Source of the DNA: JACMLD01 sp038229695
Lineage (GTDB): Bacteria > Bacteroidota > Bacteroidia > Chitinophagales > Chitinophagaceae
NCBI GenBank assembly: GCA_038229695.1
Contig: JBBROE010000005.1
Span: forward strand, 1-64,000
Length of the DNA stretch: 64,000 bases
Reading direction: 5' to 3'
Numbering within the stretch: the stretch's first letter is position 1; each line of letters opens with the position of its first letter. The notes under the pieces were generated by a model. It made no database searches. It saw only the letters and a program-made list of their open reading frames with translations, and was not told where the DNA came from. This document shows positions 45,462 through 54,842 of the stretch, piece after piece. A program made the translations under genes and the position numbers.

Positions 45462-45589
45462 AAATAAGGCAAAAGGTCTATCTTTAGAAGCACGCTCAAC
45501 TTCCCTCTCTCCTTCCGGCCCCCGAAAAACGCGACTTCCCGTTTTAACAATTTATATACCGATCAACCAGAACTTTTAAAAACAGCCAA

Positions 45590-47455
45590 ATGAGAAAAAT
45601 TTTTTACCCTGTTCTTTGTGTGTTTTCCTGCATAAGCCTCTGGGCGCAAACCCCCGGGGGGGTCGCCGGGTCAGTGCTTTGGTTAAAAGCAAATGCCGGT
45701 GCGAGCCCGTCGACCTGGACCGATTTTTCGGGCTACGGCAATACGTTTACCCAGCCTACCGGCTCTAACCAGCCGGCTACGATCAGCCCTGCCTTTAACT
45801 TCAATCCGGCCCTGGGGTTCAACGGGGTGAACAGCTATATGAGCCAGCCCACGCCCACCGGTTTTCCGGGGGGAAGTAACGACCGCACTATTTTCGTGGT
45901 GGCCAATGCTACTGATATTACCGGTTACCGCTGGATCCTCATATACGGCAATACTTCCACCGCGAATAACACTTTTCAAACCGGTAACAACGGAGGAGCG
46001 CTTTCCAACGCTTTTTACGGCAGCGCTGCAGACATGAACTCGGGCAGCTTCTGGAATGCCGCCGGCCATACCAATGGGGCGCTCGGGGAATTCACCCTGG
46101 CCGGGGGTACCAATGAAACTCAGTACGACCGGGGCGTTCAATTTAATACCCAGACAACGGCTGCAGCGCTCACGGCGGCCTCCACCAATGGCATCATTGG
46201 CGCTATCAATACGACCGGTACGGAATCCTGGAAGGGAAATATTGCAGAAATTGTGCTGTACCCAACTTTGCTGACCACCGTTCAGCGCCGGCAGGTGGAA
46301 TCTTACCTCGCCATCAAATATGGCTTCACCCTGGGCAACACCACGACGCCGATCAGTTATACTGCCTCCAATGGTGCGGTCATCTGGCCAGCCTCCAGTA
46401 CCTATCAAAACGATGTTTTTGGGATCGGCATGGACAACGGTTCCTCGCTGAATCAAACCAGCTCGAACAGTATGAGTTCGGGTGCGGGCGATGGAACCGG
46501 CCAGAGCGGCAAAGGCAACCTTGTGCTGTCCGGCGCCACCTTATCGGATGTAAATTTCCTGATGATCGGCAACGACGCCGGTCCGCTTACTGAACATGTC
46601 ATCGCCAGCGGAGAAGGCCCTTTCGGTTCAACCGGCTCGACCCGGGTTATCCGCAACTGGAAAGTGCAGAACATGGGGAACGTGGGCGCCACCAACCTGA
46701 GTTTCGATATGACCGGCCTCACATTTACAGGTGGATCTACGGCTTCAAATTACACCGTGATGGTGGACGCGGATGGTGACGGCGATTACAGCACCGGGGT
46801 GCCGGCCTATTACCAGGCTTCCAGCATCACCGGCAACAAAATCAATTTTACCGGTGTGGTACTCCCGAACAATGCCGAATTTACTATCGTCACCTCGCCG
46901 TCGGCTACCCTCCCGGCAAAATGGGCGGGCTTTACGGTAACCGTGCAGAAAAACCAGGCGCTGCTTGCCTGGAAGACTACCGACGAACTGAATGTGGACC
47001 GGTATACGGTTGAATATTCCGCAGACGGTGTTTCCTATGCTGTGCTGGGGTCGGTAACGGCTAAAAACAACACGGGCATCAATACCTACAGCATGCTCCA
47101 GGACAACCTTCCGGCCGGCCTGCGGTATTACCATATCCGCCGCTACGATAAGGACGGTAAATTTGAATTCAGCGAGGTGAAAAAAGTTCGTATCGGGGCT
47201 GTTACTGCAGTTCTTATCCGGTCTAACCCCGTCACACTTGGCAGGCTTGAGCTGGTCGTTTCTTCAGACCAGGCCCAGGAGGCTACCATACGGGTCATCA
47301 GCCTCAATGGTTCCCTGATGCTGCAGCAGAGAAACACGGTTTCAGCTGGCGACAACAACCTGACTGCAAACCTCCAGAACCTGGTGCCCGGCACCTATAT
47401 CCTGCAGGTGCAGCTGGCTGACCAAATCATCAACAAGAAATTTATCAGGCAGTAA
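45590..47455 (+). CDS. Secreted LamG-like protein with T9SS type A sorting domain
   Basis: A 621-residue exported protein. The signal peptide ends LWAQTPG. The first half is a concanavalin-A/LamG-like domain of the kind seen in Bacteroidota adhesins (GSVLWLKANAG, WTDFSGYGN, IAEIVLYP, QRRQVESYLAIKYGFTLG, the last string being typical of such domains). Then a DUF8202-like segment (YQNDVFGIGMDN, LMIGNDAG), a fibronectin-like stretch (ALLAWKTTDELNVDRYTVEYSADG) and a type A tail (LIRSNPVTLGRLELVV to NKKFIRQ). It probably binds glycans or works on the surface; no catalytic residues seen. Confidence 0.85.
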   Translation: MRKIFYPVLCVFSCISLWAQTPGGVAGSVLWLKANAGASPSTWTDFSGYGNTFTQPTGSNQPATISPAFNFNPALGFNGVNSYMSQPTPTGFPGGSNDRTIFVVANATDITGYRWILIYGNTSTANNTFQTGNNGGALSNAFYGSAADMNSGSFWNAAGHTNGALGEFTLAGGTNETQYDRGVQFNTQTTAAALTAASTNGIIGAINTTGTESWKGNIAEIVLYPTLLTTVQRRQVESYLAIKYGFTLGNTTTPISYTASNGAVIWPASSTYQNDVFGIGMDNGSSLNQTSSNSMSSGAGDGTGQSGKGNLVLSGATLSDVNFLMIGNDAGPLTEHVIASGEGPFGSTGSTRVIRNWKVQNMGNVGATNLSFDMTGLTFTGGSTASNYTVMVDADGDGDYSTGVPAYYQASSITGNKINFTGVVLPNNAEFTIVTSPSATLPAKWAGFTVTVQKNQALLAWKTTDELNVDRYTVEYSADGVSYAVLGSVTAKNNTGINTYSMLQDNLPAGLRYYHIRRYDKDGKFEFSEVKKVRIGAVTAVLIRSNPVTLGRLELVVSSDQAQEATIRVISLNGSLMLQQRNTVSAGDNNLTANLQNLVPGTYILQVQLADQIINKKFIRQ

Positions 47456-47477
47456 ACCATCCAGGTTACTACCCTAC

Positions 47478-47514
47478 AAAAGGCTGTTGTAAGTTTTTCT
47501 TACAGCAGCCTTTT
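47478..47514. terminator. Bidirectional intrinsic terminator
   Basis: Long hairpin: AAAAGGCTGTTGTAAG with CTTACAGCAGCCTTTT around a five-base T loop, with one wobble pair. It lies between the LamG gene and the convergent uvrA. Confidence 0.82.
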
Positions 47515-47561
47515 GCTTTGATAACGGTACATTGCTACCGGTCAATATTGAATTCAGTGGA

Positions 47562-50369
47562 TTACAGGAAACGGGAAGTGTACCCGGTGTTGGATTTTTT
47601 TAAATCAGCCGGGATGCCCGCGAACACGAGTTGCCCCCCTTCATCGCCGGCCTCCGGGCCCAGGTCAATGACCCAGTCTGCGCTCCTGATTACATCGGTA
47701 TTGTGTTCAATGACGAGAATGGAATGACCCTGTTCTATCAGCGCACTAAAGGAACCCAGCAGTTTTTTGATATCATGGAAATGAAGGCCGGTAGTCGGCT
47801 CATCGAATATAAAAAGTATATGTCCCTGTGCCCGGCCCTTTCCTAAAAACGACGCCAGCTTTACCCGTTGGGCCTCGCCCCCGGAAAGCGTGTCGGACGA
47901 CTGCCCCAGTTTAATATACCCGAGTCCAACATCCTGCAGGGCTTTTATTTTTGCCACCACGTCCTTTTCGTCTGCGAAAAAACCAATGGCATCGTCGACG
48001 CTCATGTCCAGCACGTCAAAAATATTTTTGTCCCGGTATTGCACCTCCAGCACTTCTTCCTTAAAGCGTTTCCCGCCACAGACTTCACACACCAGGTGCA
48101 CATCTGCCAGGAACTGCATCTCCACCACCTGCTCTCCTTCTCCCTTGCAGGTATCGCAACGACCTCCATCCACATTAAAAGAAAAATGTTTGGGTAAAAA
48201 TCCGCGCATTTTACTCAGGGGCTGGCGGGCATACAAATCGCGGATTTCATCATAGGCCTTGATGTAAGTGACCGGGTTACTGCGGGATGATTTACCGATG
48301 GGATTCTGATCAATCATTTCCACCTGGCTTACCGTTTCGGTATCGCCAGTTAGCGCCCGGAAACTGCCTGCCTTGCCGTCCGGGTCACCCAGCATTTTCT
48401 TCAGGGCGGGGTAGAGCAGCTGTTTCACCAAGGTCGTTTTGCCACTTCCGCTTACCCCGCTCACCACACACAACACATTCAGGGGAAACGTTACGGTAAT
48501 ATTTTGAAGGTTGTTCTGCCGCGCACCCTCCAGGACAAGCTTGCGGTTCCATTTGCGGACCTGTTTCGGCGGGGCAATCCCCAGCTCGCCTTTAAGATAA
48601 CGGCCCGTTAAGCTCGCGGGATTGGCGATAAGGGCATCATAATTCCCTGCAGCCACCACCTCGCCGCCGAGGTGACTGGCCAGCGGCCCCATATCGATTA
48701 CATAATCGGCCTCGCGCATCATCATCTCATCGTGTTCCACCACCACTACGGTATTGCCGAGATCGCGCAGCGACTTCAGCACGCCGATCAATTTTTGAGT
48801 ATCCCTTGAATGCAGCCCTATCGACGGCTCATCCAGGATATAAAGAGAATTGGTAAGGTTACTGCCGAGGCTTCGAGTAAGCTGGATACGCTGGCTTTCC
48901 CCGCCACTCAGCGAATTGGCCAGGCGGTTGAGGGTTAAATAACCAAGACCCACATCCATCAGTGTTTTAATGCGGGTATGAATTTCGATCAGGATTCTTT
49001 TGGCGATGCTGGCTGCTGTTTCGTCCAGTTCCAGCGCCTTGAACCATTCCTGGAGGTACTTCACCGGCATATCGCAGAGCTCCCCAATGTGCTTACCCCC
49101 AACCTGTACATACAACGCCTCTTTCCGTAAACGGTAGCCATCGCATTCCGGGCAAAGCGTACGGCCGCGGTATCGTGAAAGCAATACCCGGTACTGCACT
49201 TTATACAGGTTCTGTTCTACTTCTTTAAAAAAGTCATCGATACCATTCACGAACTCATTACCCTTCCACAGCGTCCGGTATTCCGCCTTGCTGAGGTCAT
49301 GAATCGCTTTGTGCACCGGAAAATCAAATTTTCGGGAGGCTTTGATAAAAGCATCTTTCCATAAGCCCAGCTTTTCCCCTTTCCATGGGGCCACAGCTCC
49401 TTCGTAAATACTCAACCGTTTATCCGGTATCACCAGGTCTTCATCAATACCGAGAACCATCGAAAAGCCTTCGCATACGGGGCAGGCTCCAAAAGGATTG
49501 TTGAAAGAAAAAAGATTGGGTACCGGTTCCTCGAATACGATCCCGTCGAGCTCAAAGCGATTGGAAAAATGCCGCAGCATAGTGCTATTGACTTCGAGGA
49601 ATACTTCGCCTTCGCCTTCGTAAAATGCGGTGTTGACGGAGTCCGCCATCCTATGCCGGTCATCTTCGTCGAAATCTTTAACCACCAGGCGGTCGACCAG
49701 CAGGTATATTTTTTTCTTTGCCGCAGGCTTCCATTTTTTGTTTTCCAGTAAATCTTCAATCCGGTGCACTTCCCCATCGTACAAACGGGAAAATCCCTTT
49801 TGCAGCAATATATTCAGTTCTTCCCCGGCCTCGCGGTTGGCATGCTGCCTGAAGGGTACAAGCAGCAATACTTTATCGCCCTGCGGCAGGCCGCCGATAG
49901 CCTGTATCACATCACTGACATCGTCTTTTTTCACGATTTGTCCTGAAACGGGGGAGATGGTCTTTCCCGCTCTCGCGTAAAGGAGGCGGAGATAATCATA
50001 AATTTCAGTCATGCTCCCAACGGTGGAGCGGGGCGTACGCGTAATTACTTTTTGTTCGATGGCTATGGCGGGACAAAGCCCTTTAATATAGTCTACATCG
50101 GGCTTGTTCATCCGCGCCATAAACTGGCGCGCATAGGCACTGAGACTTTCAGCATACCGGCGCTGCCCTTCTGCGAAAAGTGTATCAATTGTAAGCGATG
50201 ATTTGCCTGAGCCGGATACGCCGGTAACCACGATAAGCTGGTTACGGGGTATCTCCACCGTAACATTTTTTAAATTGTGTACACGGGCACCCTTTATCAG
50301 GATATTATTCCCTGAAGAGGGAAGACCAATCGGAACTTTTCGGTTCTTTTTTGCTGAAACTACTGTCAT
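47562..50369 (-). CDS. uvrA: Excinuclease ABC subunit A
   Basis: A 935-residue nucleotide-excision-repair ATPase that finds damage and loads UvrB. I start it at the ATG at 50369 (MTVVSAKKNRK); the frame extends 21 codons upstream. Two ABC ATPase halves: Walker A GVSGSGKSSL and GVSGSGKTTL; signatures NSLSGGESQRIQL and DTLSGGEAQRVKL; Walker B YILDEPSIGLH and FIFDEPTTGLHF. Zinc modules are present (CPVCEG, CPECDG, CDTCKGEG, CEVCGG). The UvrB-binding insertion follows SPVSGQIVKKDD. A -7 element lies just upstream. Confidence 0.96.
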   Translation of the reverse strand: MTVVSAKKNRKVPIGLPSSGNNILIKGARVHNLKNVTVEIPRNQLIVVTGVSGSGKSSLTIDTLFAEGQRRYAESLSAYARQFMARMNKPDVDYIKGLCPAIAIEQKVITRTPRSTVGSMTEIYDYLRLLYARAGKTISPVSGQIVKKDDVSDVIQAIGGLPQGDKVLLLVPFRQHANREAGEELNILLQKGFSRLYDGEVHRIEDLLENKKWKPAAKKKIYLLVDRLVVKDFDEDDRHRMADSVNTAFYEGEGEVFLEVNSTMLRHFSNRFELDGIVFEEPVPNLFSFNNPFGACPVCEGFSMVLGIDEDLVIPDKRLSIYEGAVAPWKGEKLGLWKDAFIKASRKFDFPVHKAIHDLSKAEYRTLWKGNEFVNGIDDFFKEVEQNLYKVQYRVLLSRYRGRTLCPECDGYRLRKEALYVQVGGKHIGELCDMPVKYLQEWFKALELDETAASIAKRILIEIHTRIKTLMDVGLGYLTLNRLANSLSGGESQRIQLTRSLGSNLTNSLYILDEPSIGLHSRDTQKLIGVLKSLRDLGNTVVVVEHDEMMMREADYVIDMGPLASHLGGEVVAAGNYDALIANPASLTGRYLKGELGIAPPKQVRKWNRKLVLEGARQNNLQNITVTFPLNVLCVVSGVSGSGKTTLVKQLLYPALKKMLGDPDGKAGSFRALTGDTETVSQVEMIDQNPIGKSSRSNPVTYIKAYDEIRDLYARQPLSKMRGFLPKHFSFNVDGGRCDTCKGEGEQVVEMQFLADVHLVCEVCGGKRFKEEVLEVQYRDKNIFDVLDMSVDDAIGFFADEKDVVAKIKALQDVGLGYIKLGQSSDTLSGGEAQRVKLASFLGKGRAQGHILFIFDEPTTGLHFHDIKKLLGSFSALIEQGHSILVIEHNTDVIRSADWVIDLGPEAGDEGGQLVFAGIPADLKKSNTGYTSRFL

Positions 50370-50387
50370 AATCGTAAAAAGGGATCG

Positions 50388-50395
50388 CAAAATTA
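50388..50395 (-). promoter_or_regulatory. Possible -7 element for uvrA
   Basis: TAATTTTG on the minus strand, a full match to TAnnTTTG, 19-26 bases upstream of the ATG at 50369. It supports that start over the upstream one at 50432. No TTG at -33. Confidence 0.4.
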
Positions 50396-50651
50396 TCGAA
50401 GTTTTACGATCCCGACACGTATTAACACCCAATTATGAAATCTGTTGCAATATTTGCTATCGAAAATCGCATATTTTTCAAAAATGTACTATTTTCGGAA
50501 TACAATTAAAACCCAATTAAAACTATGATTAATCACCTCAAAACCTCCCGCCTATAAGCAACATCTACTTTGCGCATTACAGTCTCCTGTAAAGTTTATC
50601 CTGTTCGTTAATATCCATTATCCAATCATTTTAAAAAACCCGTAGAAGTTT

Positions 50652-51233
50652 ATGAAATCACTCTGTAAAAACACCGATCATGAATTGATTCATTCATTCA
50701 TGGAAGGCGACATGAATTCTCTTGAAACGCTGGTTGTACGCCACAAGGACAAACTTTACACGTCCATTTTATTCATGGTGAAGGACAAATATCTCGCCGA
50801 AGATATTTTCCAGGATGTCCTGATTAAAATCATTGACACCATCAGGGGCGGACGCTACACAGAGGAAGGAAAATTTTTACCCTGGGCTATGCGTATTGCA
50901 CACAATCTCTGTGTGGATCATTTCAGGAAGGTAAAACGTACCCCTGCTATCAAAACAAGTGATGACAGGGACATCTTTGAAGTACTGAACTTTACTGAAG
51001 ACAGTGCAGAAACAAAGATGATGAAACGCGAGAGCCACGACAGAGTGCGTCGTATGCTCGACCTTTTACCGGAAGATCAGCGCGAAGTAATCATCCTCCG
51101 ACATTACGCTGAACTGAGTTTCAAAGAAATTGCGGCACTCACCAATTGCAGCATCAATACAGCCCTGGGAAGAATGCGCTACGGGCTTATCAACCTCAGG
51201 AAGATGATGCTGGAAAAACAAATCTCTTTGTAG
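50652..51233 (+). CDS. ECF-type RNA polymerase sigma factor
   Basis: A 193-residue sigma-70 family protein. Region 2: SLETLVVRHKDKLYTSILFMVKDKYLAEDIFQDVLIKI, then FLPWAMRIAHNLCVDHFRKVKR for -10 contact. Region 4: LLPEDQREVIILRHYAELSFKEIAALTNCSINTALGRMRYGL, a helix-turn-helix. No anti-sigma gene follows, unlike FecI/FecR pairs. Widespread sigma factors of this sort exist across Bacteroidota; the regulon is unknown. Divergent from uvrA with 282 bases between. Confidence 0.9.
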   Translation: MKSLCKNTDHELIHSFMEGDMNSLETLVVRHKDKLYTSILFMVKDKYLAEDIFQDVLIKIIDTIRGGRYTEEGKFLPWAMRIAHNLCVDHFRKVKRTPAIKTSDDRDIFEVLNFTEDSAETKMMKRESHDRVRRMLDLLPEDQREVIILRHYAELSFKEIAALTNCSINTALGRMRYGLINLRKMMLEKQISL

Positions 51234-51286
51234 GTTAAATAATTTAAAAATTAATGTTCGGGCGGGCACTTTCGTTGTCAAAAAAG

Positions 51287-51294
51287 TATATTTG
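51287..51294 (+). promoter_or_regulatory. Candidate -7 element for a small RNA
   Basis: TATATTTG is a full match to TAnnTTTG, 54 bases past the sigma-factor stop and 106 bases before a strong terminator hairpin. No exact -33 TTG at the right distance. Confidence 0.35.
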
Positions 51295-51300
51295 CCAAGG

Positions 51301-51423
51301 CAGTTAAGATTCATAGTCATTCTGGTCCTCCATCTTACCTTTTGAAAATCGATCCGCTTGCCGTGAGAAGGCTGGAACAGAATGACGCCTAATTGAAAGG
51401 CCCCCGTCACCGGGGGCTTTTTT
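51301..51423 (+). ncRNA. Candidate small RNA between the sigma factor and dsbD (or long 3' UTR)
   Basis: A stretch of about 120 bases bounded by a -7 promoter match (51287-51294) and a strong rightward terminator (51400-51423), with no gene of normal size inside. One 16-codon frame (TTG 51342 to TAA 51392: KIDPLAVRRLEQNDA after the start) ends just before the hairpin, so a tiny peptide is also possible. It could equally be the 3' UTR of the sigma-factor gene. Confidence 0.3.
51400..51423 (+). terminator. Strong intrinsic terminator
   Basis: Seven-pair GC stem GCCCCCG / CGGGGGC with loop TCAC, followed by six T. It ends rightward transcription 167 bases beyond the sigma-factor stop. Confidence 0.88.
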
Positions 51424-51525
51424 ATGATATACCTGCGACCGGTGTTATAATAAGTCTGCGCGCAGCAATGAAAGTCGACAATACGCCCGTAATCTTCACG
51501 GCGACGGTGCAGGAAATTGCCGCGG

Positions 51526-53529
51526 CTATTTACGGTGATGAAATGCGTTGAGGCCGCACTCCAGCCAGCCGGCATACTTTTCCGGATCAGGCGTATAGCC
51601 TACGGGAAGCGACAATAATTTTTCGTCCGGGGAAACTACGGCGTACAAAGGCTGCGAAGCGTTCTTAAAGTTCTCCGACTGGAAAGTGATAAACTTGTCG
51701 CCGATTGTTTTGATCGGCTTCTTCGAACCGTCACGACCAGTAAACAGGAACTGGGCAGTGTCCGGCAACTGCTTCCTGTCGTCGACATATAAAGAAACAA
51801 GGATGAAGTCCTTTTCAATCCGCGAACGAACCGCCTCATTCGTCCACACATTCTCTTCCATCTTCCGGCAGTTGACACAGGCCCAGCCCGTGAAGTCGAT
51901 CAGCAGCGGCTTGTTCATTTTCCTGGCAAGCGCCAGTGCCGCGGTGTAATCATTTATCACGTTAGCCTCCACCCCTTTCCGGGACGCGCTGTCCCGAGCA
52001 TAAATACTATAGCTGAGCGGGGGAGGGAATCCGCTGATTAAGGGCCTGTTGGCATAACGGGTATTGGTCACCCCGGGCAGCAGGTAGATCACGAATGCCA
52101 GGAAGATGAGCCCGGTTATCATGCGTAACGGACCCAATTTCCTGGGCGGCGGGTCGTAAGCAAACTTTAATATCCCAAACAGGTACAATACCAATGCGGT
52201 TCCGGTTAGGATCCAGATGGCAAAAAAGACCTCCCGCTTCAGCAAACCCCAATGCTGTACCAGGTCGGCATTCGACAAGAATTTCACGGCAAGGGCTAGT
52301 TCAATAAACCCGAATACAATCTTGACGGTATTCATCCATCCCCCCGATTTAGGCAACGAGGTGAGCCAGTTCGGGAAGAGCGCAAACAGGGCGAACGGCA
52401 TGCCCAGCGCAAGTCCGAAACCTGCCATGGCTACGCTTAGCTGTAAGGCGCCACCATCCTGGTTCAGCGCACCAACAAGCAGGGAGCCCAGAATGGGGCC
52501 CGTACACGAAAAGGAAACGATGGCAAGCGTGAGTGCCATGAAAAATATGCCGCTGACACTGCCTACGTTCGACTTTGCATCTACTGAATTGGACAGGTTG
52601 CCGGGAAGACCGATTTCATATAACCCGAAAAAAGAAAGCGCGAAAGCAATGAAAACGATGGCAAACCCGATATTGAGCCAGCTATTAGTGGAAATATTAT
52701 TCAGGATGTCTGAACTTCCTGCATCCAGGAAATAAAACGGCACACTGAGCAGCACATAAATGAGGAAGATAAAAAAACCGTATAGAAATGCATTTTGAAT
52801 ACCCTGTCTTTTATTGCCCGACTTCTTGGTAAAAAACGAAACCGTGAGCGGGATCATCGGGAAAGTGCAGGGCATGATAAGACCAATAAGCCCCCCGGCA
52901 AATCCCAGTATAAATATCGCCCAGAGACTCCGGCTACCGCTGTTTTCACCACCTGTGCCGCCACAACTGCTCGCGGGGTTAGCCAGGTCAATATTGCCGC
53001 GGTGCAGCGCGCCGGCCGCATCGGCTGACTCCTGCAGACCAGCTTTTGCCAGGGAAATGCCACCGTTTTGATCAATGGTAAACTTAAAGGGAATTTCTTC
53101 CGGCCCCGCAATGCTGTCGCCTTTCATACTCATATACGAAACCACCCCGCTAATGGTATGCCGGCTGCCTGCCGCAACAGTCGTTTCCAGTGTGCAATCC
53201 TGTTCAAAGTAATGTATCAGCAAGTTGTCCAGCAGGGGCTCCCGGGTAGATAGCAACGCGCCCTGCTGCCTGGTGGACACTGCCGGTATGGGATTGCCCC
53301 CCATGGTATCAAAAACAATATGTGTATTGGGTTCATCCGGCGGCATCCCGGTGGCAAAAAGCCGCCATCCTTTTTCTATCGTGGCATGAAAAGAAAGCGT
53401 GTAGGCTCCCCCGCCGGAACCTTTGGCGCTGAACGTCCAGGTGACCGGGGAATCAGCAGCACGCTGCTGTTGGGACCAGGATGCCAGCGAAACAACTGAT
53501 GCCAGCAGGAGGACTAAAAATTTTTTCAT
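51526..53529 (-). CDS. DsbD-type thiol:disulfide interchange protein with inactivated alpha domain
   Basis: A 667-residue protein from ATG 53529 (MKKFLVLLLASVVSLASWSQ, signal peptide). Order: an N-terminal alpha-like domain (about 25-155), eight membrane helices with both core cysteines (GLIMPCTFPMIPL and VSFSCTGPILG), and a C-terminal thioredoxin domain with WACVNCRKM. DsbD carries electrons from cytosolic thioredoxin to periplasmic proteins. In the alpha domain both reactive cysteines are missing: YMSMKGDSI has M135 and I140 where the neighbouring protein has C133 and C138. Another cysteine (DC at about 112) is not in the pair position. It follows the alpha-domain gene by 37 bases. Confidence 0.9.
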   Translation of the reverse strand: MKKFLVLLLASVVSLASWSQQQRAADSPVTWTFSAKGSGGGAYTLSFHATIEKGWRLFATGMPPDEPNTHIVFDTMGGNPIPAVSTRQQGALLSTREPLLDNLLIHYFEQDCTLETTVAAGSRHTISGVVSYMSMKGDSIAGPEEIPFKFTIDQNGGISLAKAGLQESADAAGALHRGNIDLANPASSCGGTGGENSGSRSLWAIFILGFAGGLIGLIMPCTFPMIPLTVSFFTKKSGNKRQGIQNAFLYGFFIFLIYVLLSVPFYFLDAGSSDILNNISTNSWLNIGFAIVFIAFALSFFGLYEIGLPGNLSNSVDAKSNVGSVSGIFFMALTLAIVSFSCTGPILGSLLVGALNQDGGALQLSVAMAGFGLALGMPFALFALFPNWLTSLPKSGGWMNTVKIVFGFIELALAVKFLSNADLVQHWGLLKREVFFAIWILTGTALVLYLFGILKFAYDPPPRKLGPLRMITGLIFLAFVIYLLPGVTNTRYANRPLISGFPPPLSYSIYARDSASRKGVEANVINDYTAALALARKMNKPLLIDFTGWACVNCRKMEENVWTNEAVRSRIEKDFILVSLYVDDRKQLPDTAQFLFTGRDGSKKPIKTIGDKFITFQSENFKNASQPLYAVVSPDEKLLSLPVGYTPDPEKYAGWLECGLNAFHHRK

Positions 53530-53566
53530 GAAATTGTTGCAGGAAATAAGCAGTTCTGAATTTCGG

Positions 53567-54025
53567 TTAGCCCCCAACGTTAATTTTGAAATTTACGGTG
53601 GAAGGAGGCAGGCACTGGCTGTCATTGCAAACCATAAATTCCACGGAGCCGGCTACGTTTGTTTTGATGTTACCCTTCAGTTTTACTACCTGGATAAAAT
53701 CGACCGAATTCTCGTAGTAGTTAACATTACCCTTCCAGGCAGTTTCGTATTTTTTAACCCGCTTACCGGATTCTTTGGTGCCGCCTTCGATAACCGCCAG
53801 AGGATTTTTTATAAAGGTGATTGCAGTAGGAAGGGGGCCATCTACACCGGCATCCTGGGCGTACATATGATAGTTTCCGCCGATAGCAGCTTTCAGGTGA
53901 AGTTCATAGGTTTTATCAGCAATTTTTTTTGCACTGTAATCCCATTGTACCTGGCGGTCAGATTGGGCATGCAACAGCAGGCTGACTACACATAAAAATA
54001 CTAATACGGAAATTTGTCTCATCAT
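53567..54025 (-). CDS. Stand-alone DsbD-alpha-like periplasmic protein with cysteine pair
   Basis: A 152-residue exported protein. The start is ATG 54025 (MMRQISVLVFLCVVSLLLHAQ signal peptide), or the next ATG three bases on. The mature domain is like the N-terminal part of DsbD: WDYSAKKIADKTYELHLKAAIGGNYHMYAQ, then VEFMVCNDSQCLPPSTVNFKI with C133 and C138, a CxxxxC pair followed by LPP as in DsbD-alpha (CxxxxxCxPP). It lies directly upstream of DsbD and probably acts as its periplasmic electron acceptor. Confidence 0.83.
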   Translation of the reverse strand: MMRQISVLVFLCVVSLLLHAQSDRQVQWDYSAKKIADKTYELHLKAAIGGNYHMYAQDAGVDGPLPTAITFIKNPLAVIEGGTKESGKRVKKYETAWKGNVNYYENSVDFIQVVKLKGNIKTNVAGSVEFMVCNDSQCLPPSTVNFKINVGG

Positions 54026-54097
54026 AAAACTAATATTGCTGGATGCAGCGTAAAAAAACGGAAAGTTCAGCAATCCGTTGCTAAGGAAAGCTTAAAA

Positions 54098-54778
54098 TTA
54101 GACGACAGCGGCTACGGCATCCATCAGCAGTGCGGAAAGGACTAAGCGGCCGTCCGTGTTGCCAAGGGCCGAGCTGCAGGCCCTCTCTGGGTGCGGCATC
54201 ATGCCAAACACATTCCTGTCATGATTACAGATACCGGCGATGTTGCGGGCGGCGCCATTTGGATTGGCAGCTATAGTATAGTTACCTGCTTCATCGCAGT
54301 ACCGGTAGATCAACTGCCCGCCTGCTTCCAGTTCATCAAGCAGCGGTTCCGGTGCAAAATACCGGCCTTCCCCATGCGCCACGGGTATCTTAAGCGGGCT
54401 ATCCGAGCCCGTGCCGCGGATAAACGTATTGCGGCAAACAAACTGCTGGTTGGCATTCCGCAGTAGGATACCCGGAAGGAGATGCGATTCGCACAGGATC
54501 TGGAATCCATTGCACACGCCCAGTACCTTCCCTCCCCTGCCTGCGAATTCTATAACACGCTGCATCATTGGGCTGAAACGGGCAATTGCCCCGCAGCGCA
54601 GGTAATCCCCGTAGGAAAATCCACCGGGCAATACCAGGCAGTCACCGGTGGAAAACGCACTGATATCCTGATCCTTATGCCAAAGCATGATCACTTCCTG
54701 ATTCATCTCCTGCTCCAACGCATCCTGCATATCGCGGTCACAGTTGGAACCGGGGAAAACAACTACACCAAATTTCAT
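54098..54778 (-). CDS. purQ: Phosphoribosylformylglycinamidine synthase subunit PurQ
   Basis: A 226-residue class I glutamine amidotransferase, providing ammonia to PurL in purine synthesis. The start is ATG 54778 (MKFGVVVFPGSNCDRDM); the frame opens earlier but gives no sensible extension. Motifs: PGGFSYGDYLRCGAIA, nucleophile GVCNGFQIL, and catalytic His/Glu in MMPHPERAC. As a separate subunit it needs PurL (small type) and PurS; neither lies in the window. A -7 element is found 20 bases upstream. Confidence 0.95.
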   Translation of the reverse strand: MKFGVVVFPGSNCDRDMQDALEQEMNQEVIMLWHKDQDISAFSTGDCLVLPGGFSYGDYLRCGAIARFSPMMQRVIEFAGRGGKVLGVCNGFQILCESHLLPGILLRNANQQFVCRNTFIRGTGSDSPLKIPVAHGEGRYFAPEPLLDELEAGGQLIYRYCDEAGNYTIAANPNGAARNIAGICNHDRNVFGMMPHPERACSSALGNTDGRLVLSALLMDAVAAVV

Positions 54779-54797
54779 ATTGATTGTTTCTGGATGA

Positions 54798-54805
54798 CAA
54801 AGATA
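54798..54805 (-). promoter_or_regulatory. Possible -7 element for purQ
   Basis: TATCTTTG on the minus strand matches TAnnTTTG, 20-27 bases upstream of the purQ ATG. No exact -33 TTG at normal spacing. Confidence 0.38.
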
Positions 54806-54842
54806 ACTTTTTAGCTGCAATGCAGGTCTTAGCCCTGCCACA

